A stretch of DNA of 64,000 nucleotides, from NCBI RefSeq assembly GCF_000720135.1, contig NZ_JOIU01000017.1:100817-164816 (forward strand). Direction: 5' to 3'. Made by a program: the position numbers and the translations under genes. The notes under the pieces are model-generated. The model was given only the letters and a program-made list of their open reading frames with translations. It was not told the origin of the DNA and made no database searches. Positions 40,359 through 48,931 of the stretch are shown one piece after another. The DNA comes from Streptomyces sp. NRRL S-1022. GTDB taxonomy: Bacteria > Actinomycetota > Actinomycetes > Streptomycetales > Streptomycetaceae. How positions within the stretch are numbered: the stretch's first letter is position 1; the number at the start of each line of letters is the position of its first letter.

Positions 40359-41369
40359 ATGCCGACACACACGATGAGGGCGGTCCGGCTCCACGAGCAC
40401 GGCGGCCCCGAGGTGCTGCGTTACGACGAGGTACCGCTGCCCGAACCGGGACCGGGCGAGGTGCTCGTGCGCGTTCACGCGGCCGGCGTCAATCCCCCGG
40501 ACCGGTACCTGCGCGGCGGGCTGACCAGCATGCCCGGGAAGGCGGATTCGACGGTCGGTCTCCCGGTGATCCCGGGGACGGACGTGTCGGGCGTCGTCGA
40601 GGCCGTCGCTGCCGACGTGGACGAGTTCGTCGTAGGTGACGAGGTCTTCGGGCTGCTGCGTTTTCCCGGCTTCGACGGCAGTGCGTACGCCGAGTACGTG
40701 GCCGCGCCCGCGTCGGACCTCGCACGCAAGCCGGCCGGCATCGACCACGTGCACGCCGCCGGGGCGCCCATGGCCGGGCTGACGGCGTGGCAGTTCCTGA
40801 TCGAGCCGGGACACGATCACCCGTCGCCCTTCCAGGACACACCGCACCGCCCGACGGCACTCGACGCCGGCACGACGGTGCTGATCAACGGCGCCGCGGG
40901 CGGTGTGGGGCACTTCGCGCTGCAGCTGGCCAAGTGGAAGGGGGCACGGGTCATCGCGGTGGCGTCGGGCCGGCACGCCTCGTTCCTGAGCGGGCTCGGT
41001 GCCGACCGTTTCATCGACTACACCCGGAGTCGTCCAGAGGACCTCGTGCGCGACGTGGACCTCGTGCTCGACGCCGTAGGTGGCCCGCAGAGCAGGCGTT
41101 TTCTGCGTACTCTCAAGCGCGGTGGCGCCCAGTTCCCCGTGCTGCCAGGGGACTTCGACGCGCAGGAGACCGCGGAACTGGGCGTCACGGTATCCAGCGC
41201 CCAGGTCCGCTCGAACGGCGCGCAGCTCGCCGAACTGGGGCGCCTGCTCGACGCGGGCACGGTCCGCGTCGCGATCGACAGCACCTTCGCCCTGGCGGAT
41301 GCCCGTGCAGCGCACGAACGCGCCGACCGAGGGCACATCCAGGGAAAGATCGTACTCACGGTGGCTTAG
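40359..41369 (+). CDS. Zinc-free alcohol-dehydrogenase/quinone-reductase-like enzyme
   Basis: 336 residues from ATG 40359 (AGGAGAAG upstream). N-terminal GroES-like domain (MRAVRLHEHGGPEVLRYDEV, PGTDVSGVVEAV), Rossmann motif INGAAGGVGHFALQLAKWKG and the ending HIQGKIVLTVA are those of QOR-like NADPH:quinone or enone reductases. It lies downstream of the TetR operator array, so it is probably induced by the compound the TetR protein senses. Confidence 0.82.
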   Translation: MPTHTMRAVRLHEHGGPEVLRYDEVPLPEPGPGEVLVRVHAAGVNPPDRYLRGGLTSMPGKADSTVGLPVIPGTDVSGVVEAVAADVDEFVVGDEVFGLLRFPGFDGSAYAEYVAAPASDLARKPAGIDHVHAAGAPMAGLTAWQFLIEPGHDHPSPFQDTPHRPTALDAGTTVLINGAAGGVGHFALQLAKWKGARVIAVASGRHASFLSGLGADRFIDYTRSRPEDLVRDVDLVLDAVGGPQSRRFLRTLKRGGAQFPVLPGDFDAQETAELGVTVSSAQVRSNGAQLAELGRLLDAGTVRVAIDSTFALADARAAHERADRGHIQGKIVLTVA

Positions 41370-41542
41370 CGGCGAGCCGAGTTGCAGCTCTGCTGCGCTT
41401 GCCGTTGTACACGGCGGGGACCCCTGGTGAGCGCGGCTACCGGCCGGTACAGTGTCACGAGGCGTGATCACGCACGGTATGTGATCGATAACGATCTGGG
41501 CCCAGCCCTTGTGGGTGGTGTGATCCGCTCTAGCCTCCGGCC

Positions 41543-42499
41543 ATGGGATTTCTTTCAAGCCGCCGCAATCGGGCACGTCTCGCCCCCGAACTCGACGACC
41601 GGGAGCTGGGCAAACTGCTGAAGTCCCTGCTGGCGACCGCCAGGACGGGCACGATCGCCACCACGGACCTGTGCGCGGCCCAGGTGTCCCGGCTCCTGGA
41701 CCAGGACCCGGGGGACTGGGACCGTCGTACCCACCGCATCAGCGTGCTGGCCGAATTCCTCGCCGCGTCGCGTCTGCCGAGGTCCTGGGTCGCGCGCGAA
41801 CCACGCAACGCGACCGCGCTGGTGCTGCATGCCTGGTCCCAGGTCGCGCAGAACGCCCCCCAGGATGATCCGCGCGGCACGGATGACGCAGTGGAAAGCT
41901 GCCTGCGCGCCGCCGAACTCACCCCGGACGATCCCACCCCCTGGGTCGCCCTGCTCAAGGTGGCGCGTCGGCAACGGTGGAAGCAGTCCCAGGTGTTCGG
42001 GGTGTGGAACGAGGTGCTCGCGCGTGACCGCTGGAACCGCGAGGCGTACATGAACATGCTGGGCTACCTCACCCCGGAGGAGGGAGGCTCCCGGCTGCAG
42101 GTGCTGGACTTCGTCGACGGCCTGGCCGCCCGTGTGCCCGCCAACGCGCCCTGCGTGGCAACGGAACTCACCGCCCAGGTCCTCCAGTACCACTCCATTC
42201 TCGGCCGGGGCGGATACGAAGCACTGGTCGCACGGACCCACTGGTCGCAGGGGATGGCGGCCCAGGCCCTCGACCGTGTGGCGCACACGTGGGCACAGCC
42301 GGGATTCCTCCGTCACGCCCAGGCCCTCGCCGACCTGAACCTCCTCGCCTACGCGCTGATGGCCGGCGACCGGCGCGCGGAGGCACGGGCGGTGTTCGAG
42401 GCGATCGGGCCGACCGTCACCGACTGGCCCTGGCAGACAGGCGGTGATCCCCTCACGGAGTTCGAACAGGCGCAGCGCAGAGCCACCGTGGGCGCGTGA
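41543..42499 (+). CDS. TPR-like protein of unknown function
   Basis: 318 residues, helical and soluble. The central region has tetratricopeptide-like helix pairs (AVESCLRAAELTPDDPTPWV, ALLKVARRQRWKQSQVFGVW, NEVLARDRWNREAYMNMLGY). No signal peptide. It stands alone between a dehydrogenase gene and a LysR gene. I recognise it only as a conserved streptomycete protein; a scaffold role is a guess. Confidence 0.6.
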   Translation: MGFLSSRRNRARLAPELDDRELGKLLKSLLATARTGTIATTDLCAAQVSRLLDQDPGDWDRRTHRISVLAEFLAASRLPRSWVAREPRNATALVLHAWSQVAQNAPQDDPRGTDDAVESCLRAAELTPDDPTPWVALLKVARRQRWKQSQVFGVWNEVLARDRWNREAYMNMLGYLTPEEGGSRLQVLDFVDGLAARVPANAPCVATELTAQVLQYHSILGRGGYEALVARTHWSQGMAAQALDRVAHTWAQPGFLRHAQALADLNLLAYALMAGDRRAEARAVFEAIGPTVTDWPWQTGGDPLTEFEQAQRRATVGA

Positions 42500-42635
42500 G
42501 CCGCAGGCCGGCGCGGTCCGGGCCGCCGTTCGGGTGGCGGCTCGGTGGCCCGGGCGCCCCGGCCGCGTCCGCAGGTCCCGTGGTGGCGCGAGCCGTCCGG
42601 CCGTGCCCCCCGACGGCGGTCGCGGCAGCGGACGC

Positions 42636-43529
42636 TCACACCGACGGGGCCGCGGCCCGCAGTTCCCTCACGAAAGCGCGTACGACGGCGGACCCGGCCA
42701 GTTCCGAGGTGGTGACGTAGCCGACCTGCCGTGTCGGGCGCCGGGGACCGAGATCGGTGATCTGTACCGACTCCGGTGCCCCGGCCAGGGAGAGCGCGGG
42801 CATGATCGCCATGCCGTGACCTCCGCTCACCAGGGAAAGCACCGCTCCGTCGTCCTCCGCCTCGACGGTCGCCTGCGGGATCCAGTCCTGCGCGGCCCAC
42901 CAGTCACGGGTGTACGAGCCGCAGTTCTCGGCCCAGTCGACCAGCGGCAGCGACCGCGGGGCGGCGTGACCCGCCGCGTGCACCAGGGCGTACGGCTCCG
43001 TGAAGAGTCCGCTCGTCACCAGACCCGGTGGAAGGGGCACGGAGCCGGACAGCGTGGCGATGGCTATGTCCGCTTTCCCGTATGCCACTTCACCCGCGGT
43101 GCCGCGCCCCACCTCGCGCACGATGCGCACCCGCGGCTCCACCCCGGGATGCCGGGTGCGCAGCCGCTGGAGGACCGGGGGCAGCAGGTGGAGGGCCGCG
43201 CTGCGGAAGGCCGCGATCCGCAGCGGCCCCTGCGCCGCGCCGGACCGCGCCGCACCCCGCGCCTCGGCGGTCAGGACGTCCAGCAGACGCAGGATGCGGC
43301 GCGCGTGCGCCACGGCCTTCTCCCCGGCAGCAGTGGGGCGTGCGCCGCCGCGGCCGCGTTCGAAGAGCACAACACCGATCTTGCGCTCGCTGCCGCGCAC
43401 CGAGTGGGAGACCGCGGACTGGGTCAGACCGAGCGTGCCGGCCGCGGCCGAGAAGGCGCCCGTGTCCGCGACCGCCACCAGGACACGCAGCTCGTGCGGG
43501 GCGAGATCGGAGTCGGTCGTGCGGGTCAT
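42636..43529 (-). CDS. LysR-family transcription regulator
   Basis: 297 residues. N-terminal LysR helix-turn-helix (HELRVLVAVADTGAFSAAAG, TLGLTQSAVSHSVRGSERKI, GVVLFERGRGGARPTAAGE), then a periplasmic-binding-like effector domain (GPLRIAAFRSAALHLLPPVL, GKADIAIATLSGS, SGGHGMAIMPALSL). It is divergent from the MDR gene at 43630 and a TN11A palindrome lies between them, so that gene is the likely target. Confidence 0.88.
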   Translation of the reverse strand: MTRTTDSDLAPHELRVLVAVADTGAFSAAAGTLGLTQSAVSHSVRGSERKIGVVLFERGRGGARPTAAGEKAVAHARRILRLLDVLTAEARGAARSGAAQGPLRIAAFRSAALHLLPPVLQRLRTRHPGVEPRVRIVREVGRGTAGEVAYGKADIAIATLSGSVPLPPGLVTSGLFTEPYALVHAAGHAAPRSLPLVDWAENCGSYTRDWWAAQDWIPQATVEAEDDGAVLSLVSGGHGMAIMPALSLAGAPESVQITDLGPRRPTRQVGYVTTSELAGSAVVRAFVRELRAAAPSV

Positions 43530-43548
43530 GGGGCGCTCACCTCACGGT

Positions 43549-43563
43549 ATGAGAACTGCTCAT
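43549..43563. promoter_or_regulatory. LysR operator (T-N11-A palindrome)
   Basis: ATGAG-AACTG-CTCAT is a perfect 5-bp inverted repeat with 5-base spacer, containing T-N11-A (43550 and 43562), the LysR half-site form. It lies 20 bases before the LysR start and 67 before the divergent oxidoreductase. Confidence 0.6.
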
Positions 43564-43629
43564 GGAACGGACTGTCGCATGAGCCCAACGGGCTGCCCGC
43601 CGGGGGCGTTCCCGCCCTACGTTCCGGTC

Positions 43630-44634
43630 ATGAACGAATCCGCGCTCACCGTGCACCAGACCGCCCGCCCGCACGGTTACCCCACCGCCGGGCACTTCGC
43701 CTTCGTCGAGTCCGCGCTGCCCGAACCGGTGGCCGGCGGGGCCCTCGTGGAGAACCTCTACTGGTCCGTCGACCCCTATCACCGCGAGATGATGGACGAG
43801 GTCCCCGGCGGCTTCGCGCTCCACGCACCGCTGGAGGGCCGTACGATCGGGCGGGTCATCGCCTCGCGCACCCCTCGGCTGGCCGAGGGGGAGATCGTGT
43901 TCCACCGGCAGGGCTGGCGCACGCACGCGGTGGTCACGCCGGAGGAGGTCCGGCGGCTGCCCCGCTTCGACGGGGTGCCGCTCACCGCGTACCTGGGCGT
44001 CCTCGGTGGCACCGGCCTCACCGCGTATGTGGGCCTGACCCGGATCGCCCGGCTGCGGGAGGGTGAGGACCTGTTCGTGTCGGCCGCGGCGGGCGGGGTC
44101 GGTACGGCGACCGGACGGTTCGCCCGGCTGCTCGGCGCGGGGCGGCTCGTGGGCAGCGCGGGTTCGGCGGCGAAGGCCCGTCACCTCACGCGGGAGGTCG
44201 GCTACGACGCCGTCTTCGACTACCACGACGGGCCCGCCGCCGACCTGCTCGCCGGGGTCGCACCGGACGGCATCGACGTCTTCGTCGACAACGTCGGCGG
44301 CGAGCAACTGGCCGCGGCGGTGGGCGCGCTGCGCGAGTTCGGGCGTGTCGTGCGCATCGGCACGATCAGCCAGTACAACACCCCCGACGCACCACCGCCG
44401 CGCTTCGACCACGCGGACATCGTGGAGAAGAGCATCCGCATGGAGGGCTTCCTGGTCGGCAACCACCGAGAGGTGCAGGAGGAGTTGTACGAGTTCGCCG
44501 TACCGCATCTGCTGAGCGGCCGGCTCGCGCTGGACGAGACGGTGGTCGACGGGTTCGCGCACATCGTGGACGCGTTCCTGGCCATGCTGCGCGGCGGGAA
44601 CACCGGCAAGACCATCGTGCGGGGCCGCCCCTGA
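43630..44634 (+). CDS. NADP-dependent MDR oxidoreductase (leukotriene-B4-dehydrogenase/CurA type)
   Basis: 334 residues. Family marks are WSVDPYHREMMDEVPGG near residue 50, LGGTGLTAYVGLTRIARLRE, VSAAAGGVGTATGRFARLLG for NADP binding, and FVDNVGGEQLAAAVGALREF and RIGTISQYN near the end. These enzymes reduce the double bond of alpha,beta-unsaturated carbonyls. Likely controlled by the divergent LysR protein. Confidence 0.85.
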   Translation: MNESALTVHQTARPHGYPTAGHFAFVESALPEPVAGGALVENLYWSVDPYHREMMDEVPGGFALHAPLEGRTIGRVIASRTPRLAEGEIVFHRQGWRTHAVVTPEEVRRLPRFDGVPLTAYLGVLGGTGLTAYVGLTRIARLREGEDLFVSAAAGGVGTATGRFARLLGAGRLVGSAGSAAKARHLTREVGYDAVFDYHDGPAADLLAGVAPDGIDVFVDNVGGEQLAAAVGALREFGRVVRIGTISQYNTPDAPPPRFDHADIVEKSIRMEGFLVGNHREVQEELYEFAVPHLLSGRLALDETVVDGFAHIVDAFLAMLRGGNTGKTIVRGRP

Positions 44635-44641
44635 GAAGCCC

Positions 44642-44685
44642 GTGAGGGTCCGCCCGGCGCTCGGCGGCGCCGCGCGGACCCTCAC
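44642..44685. terminator. Hairpin terminator at left border of the peptide cluster
   Basis: GTGAGGGTCCGC (44642-44653) pairs perfectly with GCGGACCCTCAC (44674-44685), 8 bases after the oxidoreductase stop. Confidence 0.75.
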
Positions 44686-44688
44686 CCC

Positions 44689-44710
44689 GGCGGGTCCGTA
44701 CGGACCCGCC
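44689..44710. terminator. Perfect 22-bp palindrome next to the terminator
   Basis: Two 10-base arms around a central TA, each GGCGGGTCCG or its complement. It probably ends the leftward sbnB-like transcript that stops at 44816. Confidence 0.6.
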
Positions 44711-44815
44711 CGGCGGGCGCCGGAGCCCGGACCGGCCGGGCCGCCCCCCGCGCGACCCGGTCGTGGCCCGTACGAGCCGTGCACCCGCCGGTGCTCTCGA
44801 TGCCGGCCCCGCCGG

Positions 44816-45829
44816 TCAGCCGACCGCCGCGCCGGCGGGGACCGGCAGGAAGTCCGGTACCCGGGTGCCCAGGCCCAGGGATTCGGCCCGGCGGCGGACG
44901 AGGTCGGCGAGGGCCAGGTCGAGGGCGCCCAGGCCGAACGGGGAGAACACCGTGACACGGTCCTCGGCGCGCCGGAAGGACTTCCCGGAGGCCAGCACGG
45001 CCCCGATCGAGGTGGCGATGAAGTCCCGGTCGCCGCAGAGCCGTTCGGCCAGGTGCAGGGAGGTCGACTCACGGCACACGTGGTCCGCGTCGTCCACCAC
45101 GTTGACGGCGGTCAGGATGCTCCCCGGCGTCAGGTCGCGCAGCGACACGTGCAGGACCAGGGTGCCGCGCCGGCATGCGTCGGTGGTCAGGTGCGGTGCG
45201 GCGGCGGTGGTCGCCAGGCAGACCAACCGGTGGGCGCAGAGCGCCTCCTCGGGACTGAAGGCGACCTCGGTCTTCAGGCCGGGCCAGCGCTCCTGGCAGC
45301 GGGCCGCGAACGCCTCCGCCCGGTCGTCGTCCACGTCGAACACGGTGACCGCGGCGAGGCCGGGCAGCACGGCCCTGAGGTAGGCGAGGATCTCGAAGCC
45401 GATCACGCCGCAGCCGATCAGGGAGACACCGGTCTCGGGGACCGGCGAGGCCAGCGTCACCGCCGCGAGGGCGGCGCTCGCCGCGGTCCGCCGCGCCGAG
45501 ATCACCGAGCCCTCCAGCAGCGCCTCCGGCTGCCCGGTGGTCACGGAGTTGAGGATCACCGCGGCGGAGGCCCGTTCCAGGCCGCGCGCGGTGTTGCCGG
45601 GGAAGGAGGCGATCCACTTGATGCCCGTCACCGGCTCGTCCTCGCCGAGGTAGGCGGGCAGCCCGATGATCCGGCTGCGCGGGTCGTCGGGGAAGCGCAG
45701 GAACACCGAGTGCGGCAGGGCCGTACGGCCCCTGTCGTGCAGCAGGTACGCGCGCCGCACCGCCGCGACGACCTCGGCCTCGGCGTGGTCGAGGACCTGG
45801 CGGACCTCCGCGGCTCCCAGGATCAGCAT
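44816..45829 (-). CDS. sbnB: SbnB-like dehydrogenase of 2,3-diaminopropionate synthesis
   Basis: 337 residues of the ornithine-cyclodeaminase/mu-crystallin family. NAD-binding SLIGCGVIGFEILAYLRAVL, substrate-binding IKWIASFPGNTARGLERASA, TGQPEALLEGSVISARRTAA and the late FSPFGLGALDLALADLV are typical. SbnB oxidises the SbnA product N-(1-amino-1-carboxyethyl)-glutamate to L-2,3-diaminopropionate plus 2-oxoglutarate. It overlaps the sbnA-like gene by 7 bases, so the two are co-translated. Confidence 0.82.
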   Translation of the reverse strand: MLILGAAEVRQVLDHAEAEVVAAVRRAYLLHDRGRTALPHSVFLRFPDDPRSRIIGLPAYLGEDEPVTGIKWIASFPGNTARGLERASAAVILNSVTTGQPEALLEGSVISARRTAASAALAAVTLASPVPETGVSLIGCGVIGFEILAYLRAVLPGLAAVTVFDVDDDRAEAFAARCQERWPGLKTEVAFSPEEALCAHRLVCLATTAAAPHLTTDACRRGTLVLHVSLRDLTPGSILTAVNVVDDADHVCRESTSLHLAERLCGDRDFIATSIGAVLASGKSFRRAEDRVTVFSPFGLGALDLALADLVRRRAESLGLGTRVPDFLPVPAGAAVG

Positions 45830-46842
45830 GATGCCTCCTTCATCGCCGGCTTCGGCTCCTTCCACAGGTGGGACACGTCGCCGAAGTGGCGGGCGACCCA
45901 CTCGTCGTCGTAGATCGTGTCGAGGTAGCGCTCCCCGCGGTCGGGCAGCACCATCGCGCAGCGCGCGCCCTCGGGGATCCGGTCGGCCAGCCGGCCGACC
46001 GCCGCCACCAGGGCCCCGGAGGAGCCGCCCGCGAGAACGGCCTCCCGGGCGGCGAGCCGCCGGCACCCCACCACGCAGTCGAGGTCCGTCACGTGGACGA
46101 CCTCGTCGGCGAGCCCGTCGCGGTGGAGCGCAGGCCGTACGGCCGCCCCGTGGCCCGGGATCAGCCGCGGCGCCGGGACGTCGCCGAAGATGGCGCTGCC
46201 CCTGGCGTCCACCGCGACCACGGTCACCGGCAGCCGCAGGTCGCGGACGTACTCCGCGCAGCCGCGCAGGGTGCCGCACGAACCCGTCGCGCAGAACAGG
46301 TAGTCGATGCCGCCCGGCACCGCCTCCCAGATCTCGCGCATCGTCCGCCGGTGCGCCCGCGGGTTGAGCGGGTTGGCGTACTGGTTGGGCCAGTAGGCGC
46401 CGGGGATCCGGGCGACCAGCGCGTTGATGCGGCGGATCCGGACGGGCAGGTACTCGCCGGTCGCCGGATCGCACTCGTCGACCACCTCGACCTCCGCGCC
46501 GAGGGCCCGCATGACGGCGATGTTCTGCCGGTTGGTGCGGGGGTCCACCACGCAGATGAAGCGGAGCCCGTAGTAGGCGCAGATCTGGGCGAGGCCGATG
46601 CCGAGGTTGCCGGAGCTGGATTCCACGACCACCGAGCGGCCGGGCACGAGGGTGCCGCGCCGGATCCGCTCGCGCAGCATCTCCAGGGCCGAGCGGTCCT
46701 TCATGCTGCCGCCGGGGTTGAAGGCCTCCAGCTTGGCGTAGGTGGTGAAGTGCCGCCCCGGAGCGAGCTTGGCGAGTTCGACCAGCGGGGTGCCGCCGAT
46801 CGTGCCGAGAACGCCGGCGGGCCCGTCGTCAGGTCCCGGCAT
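45823..46842 (-). CDS. sbnA: SbnA-like PLP enzyme of 2,3-diaminopropionate synthesis
   Basis: 339 residues, cysteine-synthase fold. PLP Lys48 in EAFNPGGSMKDRSALEM, substrate loop VESSSGNLGIGLAQICAYYG, phosphate-binding FCATGSCGTLRG, and AGGSSGALVAAV near the end. YWPNQYANPLNPRAHRRTM is a mark of SbnA/CysM-type enzymes acting on O-phosphoserine with glutamate. With the adjacent SbnB it marks a dedicated supply of L-2,3-diaminopropionate for the NRPS. Confidence 0.82.
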   Translation of the reverse strand: MPGPDDGPAGVLGTIGGTPLVELAKLAPGRHFTTYAKLEAFNPGGSMKDRSALEMLRERIRRGTLVPGRSVVVESSSGNLGIGLAQICAYYGLRFICVVDPRTNRQNIAVMRALGAEVEVVDECDPATGEYLPVRIRRINALVARIPGAYWPNQYANPLNPRAHRRTMREIWEAVPGGIDYLFCATGSCGTLRGCAEYVRDLRLPVTVVAVDARGSAIFGDVPAPRLIPGHGAAVRPALHRDGLADEVVHVTDLDCVVGCRRLAAREAVLAGGSSGALVAAVGRLADRIPEGARCAMVLPDRGERYLDTIYDDEWVARHFGDVSHLWKEPKPAMKEASC

Positions 46843-46983
46843 GGTGGCCTCGCCCCGTCGGATCGGGGCACGGCCCGAGCATGGTGCGGAACACGCTGGT
46901 TCCTCCTGTCAGCACTGGATCGAGGAGTGGTGCGGCCGCCGCCGGCGGGGTGTGCCGCAGGCCTGGACCGGGGCCCGGCGGGG

Positions 46984-48267
46984 TCACCGCGGCGGCGGCC
47001 CGGGTGTGGCGCGTACGGAGCGGGCGAGGGAGGCGGCGCCGGCGATCAGGACCATCCAGACCGCCAGGGCCAGCGCCGCGGTGCGCGCGCCGGCCCGGTC
47101 GAGCAGCAGGCCGCCGAGCAGCGAACCGATCGGCAGCGTCCCGTTGGACAGCGTGGTCATCGCCGCGAGCACCCGGCCGCGCAACCGGTCGGGGGTGATG
47201 TCCAGTTGGTAGCTGCCGAGCGCCACGTTCCACAGCGGGCCCACGAACCACATCGCGGCGTAGGCGGCGGCGAGGGAGAAGGGGTCGCGGCTCAGGGCGA
47301 TCACGGCCATCAGCACCGCCCACGTCCAGTTCGCCCCGATCACCAGGGTGCCCAGGGCGATCCGGCGGGCGAACCACGGCGCCGCCAGCGAGCCGAGGAC
47401 GCCCCCGCCCCCCGCGACGCCCACCATCAGACCCACCCCCGCCGAGGAGGCGCCGACGTCGCCGGCCAGCACGATGGTGACCAGGAACAGCGCCCGGAAC
47501 ATCAGGTTGCTGCCGGCCACCAGCAGGGTGGTGGTGCGCAGGAAGGGCTGACGCCACAGCCATCCCAGACCCTCGCGGATCTGCTCGCCCATGCCGCCGG
47601 TGTGCGCGGACCGCTCGGCCTCGAACTCCTTGCGGATGAACAGCAGTCCGGTCAGCGAGACCAGGTAGCTGAGCGCGTCGGCCAGGAACGGGACGGCCCG
47701 GCCGACACCGAACAGCGCACCGCCGAGCGGTGTCCCGAGCATCACGGCGGCGCGCCCCCGCGCCTCGTTGCGGGACAGCGCCAGCGAGAGCTGGCTGCGG
47801 GGCACGACGTTCGGTACGGCGGCGTGCGAGGCGAGCCCGTGGAACACCGTCAGCGCGCCCTCGGCGAAGCCGACGGCCAGCACCAGCGGAAGGCCCAGGA
47901 CGCCGAGGGCGGCGGCGACCGCGATGGCCGCCGCGCCGAGCGCGCGCAGCGCGTCGCACCAGATCATCAGCCGGCGGCGCGGCCAGCGGTCCACCAGGGC
48001 GCCGGCCGGCAGCGGCAGGAGCAGCGCGGGCAGCAGCGCCACGAATCCGGCCAGCCCGGCGGCGAACGGCGAGCCGGTGAGGGCCAGGACCAGCAGCGGG
48101 TAGGCGATGGTGGTGGCCGTCGACCCGAGCAGGGAGACCGCCGAGCCGCCCCACAGCAGCAGGAAGTCGCGGTTGCGGTGCAGCGGCACCACCCGGTCGG
48201 CGGTGGCCGCGTCCGGGGGGTCCGGCGGCCGCGGGTCCGCCGGTGCCCTCGTGTCGGGGCTCGTCAT
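46984..48267 (-). CDS. MFS exporter (EntS-like)
   Basis: 427 residues, 11-12 membrane helices. The early HRNRDFLLLWGGSAVSLLGS, GALVDRWPRRRLMIW (MFS motif A) and the D-R-L-R-G-R in QLDITPDRLRGRVLAAM place it in the EntS/MFS_3 group that exports siderophores and peptides. It is in the minus-strand arm of the peptide cluster, 141 bases upstream of the sbnA-like gene, and is the likely export and self-resistance pump. Confidence 0.82.
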   Translation of the reverse strand: MTSPDTRAPADPRPPDPPDAATADRVVPLHRNRDFLLLWGGSAVSLLGSTATTIAYPLLVLALTGSPFAAGLAGFVALLPALLLPLPAGALVDRWPRRRLMIWCDALRALGAAAIAVAAALGVLGLPLVLAVGFAEGALTVFHGLASHAAVPNVVPRSQLSLALSRNEARGRAAVMLGTPLGGALFGVGRAVPFLADALSYLVSLTGLLFIRKEFEAERSAHTGGMGEQIREGLGWLWRQPFLRTTTLLVAGSNLMFRALFLVTIVLAGDVGASSAGVGLMVGVAGGGGVLGSLAAPWFARRIALGTLVIGANWTWAVLMAVIALSRDPFSLAAAYAAMWFVGPLWNVALGSYQLDITPDRLRGRVLAAMTTLSNGTLPIGSLLGGLLLDRAGARTAALALAVWMVLIAGAASLARSVRATPGPPPR

Positions 48268-48302
48268 CTGTCACACTCCCAGTCCGGCCCGGGCCGGACG
48301 CC

Positions 48303-48523
48303 AGGGCCTGTCCGGCGGATCACTCCGAGACGCGGGGCCCGGCACGCCTCACCGGGGGCCCCGACGGCGGTGTCCTCGCTCGCCGGCTCCCCGAACTCGA
48401 CGGCGCTCACGCGGGGCCCCTCGCGCAGCCGCCCTCCTCCGCCTCGCAGCCGGACGCACCGGCCCCCCTCGCCCAGGCTGCAAGACACCGCTGACCTCCG
48501 ACCCGATCCGCCGGACAGGCCCT
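48303..48523. mobile_element. 221-bp MITE-like element with perfect 19-bp inverted ends
   Basis: AGGGCCTGTCCGGCGGATC (48303-48321) is perfectly repeated in inverse orientation at 48505-48523. The 183 bases between hold no transposase; a minus-strand frame (VSAVEFGEPASEDTAVGAPG) is open but small. The right end includes two bases of the TAG stop codon of mbtH, so insertion reached the very end of that gene. No clear target duplication longer than TA can be read. Confidence 0.65.
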
Positions 48524-48740
48524 AACCGCGCGCCGCCTGCTCCATCTGCCGGCGCAGGCTGAGCGGGCGCATGTCGGTCCAGACGGTGCCGATGTGGGCC
48601 AGGCACTCGGCCCGGCTGCCCTCGGTGCCCTCGGCGCGCCAGCCGAGCGGCAGCTCGCGGTCGGCGAGCCAGACGGAGTACTGCTCCTCGTCGTTGAGGA
48701 CGACGCGGTACGTACGCTCGTCGGTGTCTTCCTCGGCCAC
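48522..48740 (-). CDS. mbtH: MbtH-like protein
   Basis: 72 residues from GTG 48740, the usual MbtH length, with GGGAGG upstream; an ATG at 48764 lacks a ribosome site. Core motif RTYRVVLNDEEQYSVWLADR followed by ELPLGWRAEG and CLAHIGTVWTDMRPLSLR is canonical, though the proline usually after SVW is Leu. MbtH proteins bind and activate adenylation domains of the neighbouring NRPS. It is divergent from the oxygenase/NRPS operon. Confidence 0.9.
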   Translation of the reverse strand: MAEEDTDERTYRVVLNDEEQYSVWLADRELPLGWRAEGTEGSRAECLAHIGTVWTDMRPLSLRRQMEQAARG

Positions 48741-48846
48741 GGCGGGCCCTCCCTCGGGTGACATGCCGCGTCACGCACCTCACGTGACCGGTGGCGGCGC
48801 CGGAGAGCCTGCCGCAACCGCGCCCCCCGCCCCCAGAGAAGGAGGC

Positions 48847-48883
48847 GCAGTCACCGCGGCGCCGACGCTGCCGACGTGACTGC
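48847..48883. promoter_or_regulatory. Inverted repeat in the divergent cluster promoter
   Basis: GCAGTCAC (48847-48854) and GTGACTGC (48876-48883) are perfect 8-bp arms 21 bases apart, between mbtH and the oxygenase gene. A second small GTGAC/GTCAC pair is at 48758-48774. They may be the site of a cluster regulator, none of which is encoded in this window. Confidence 0.35.
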
Positions 48884-48931
48884 CGGTTGTTCTCTCCGAG
48901 CGGCGGCAGCCCCGCGGCGACGCTGGGGCGC

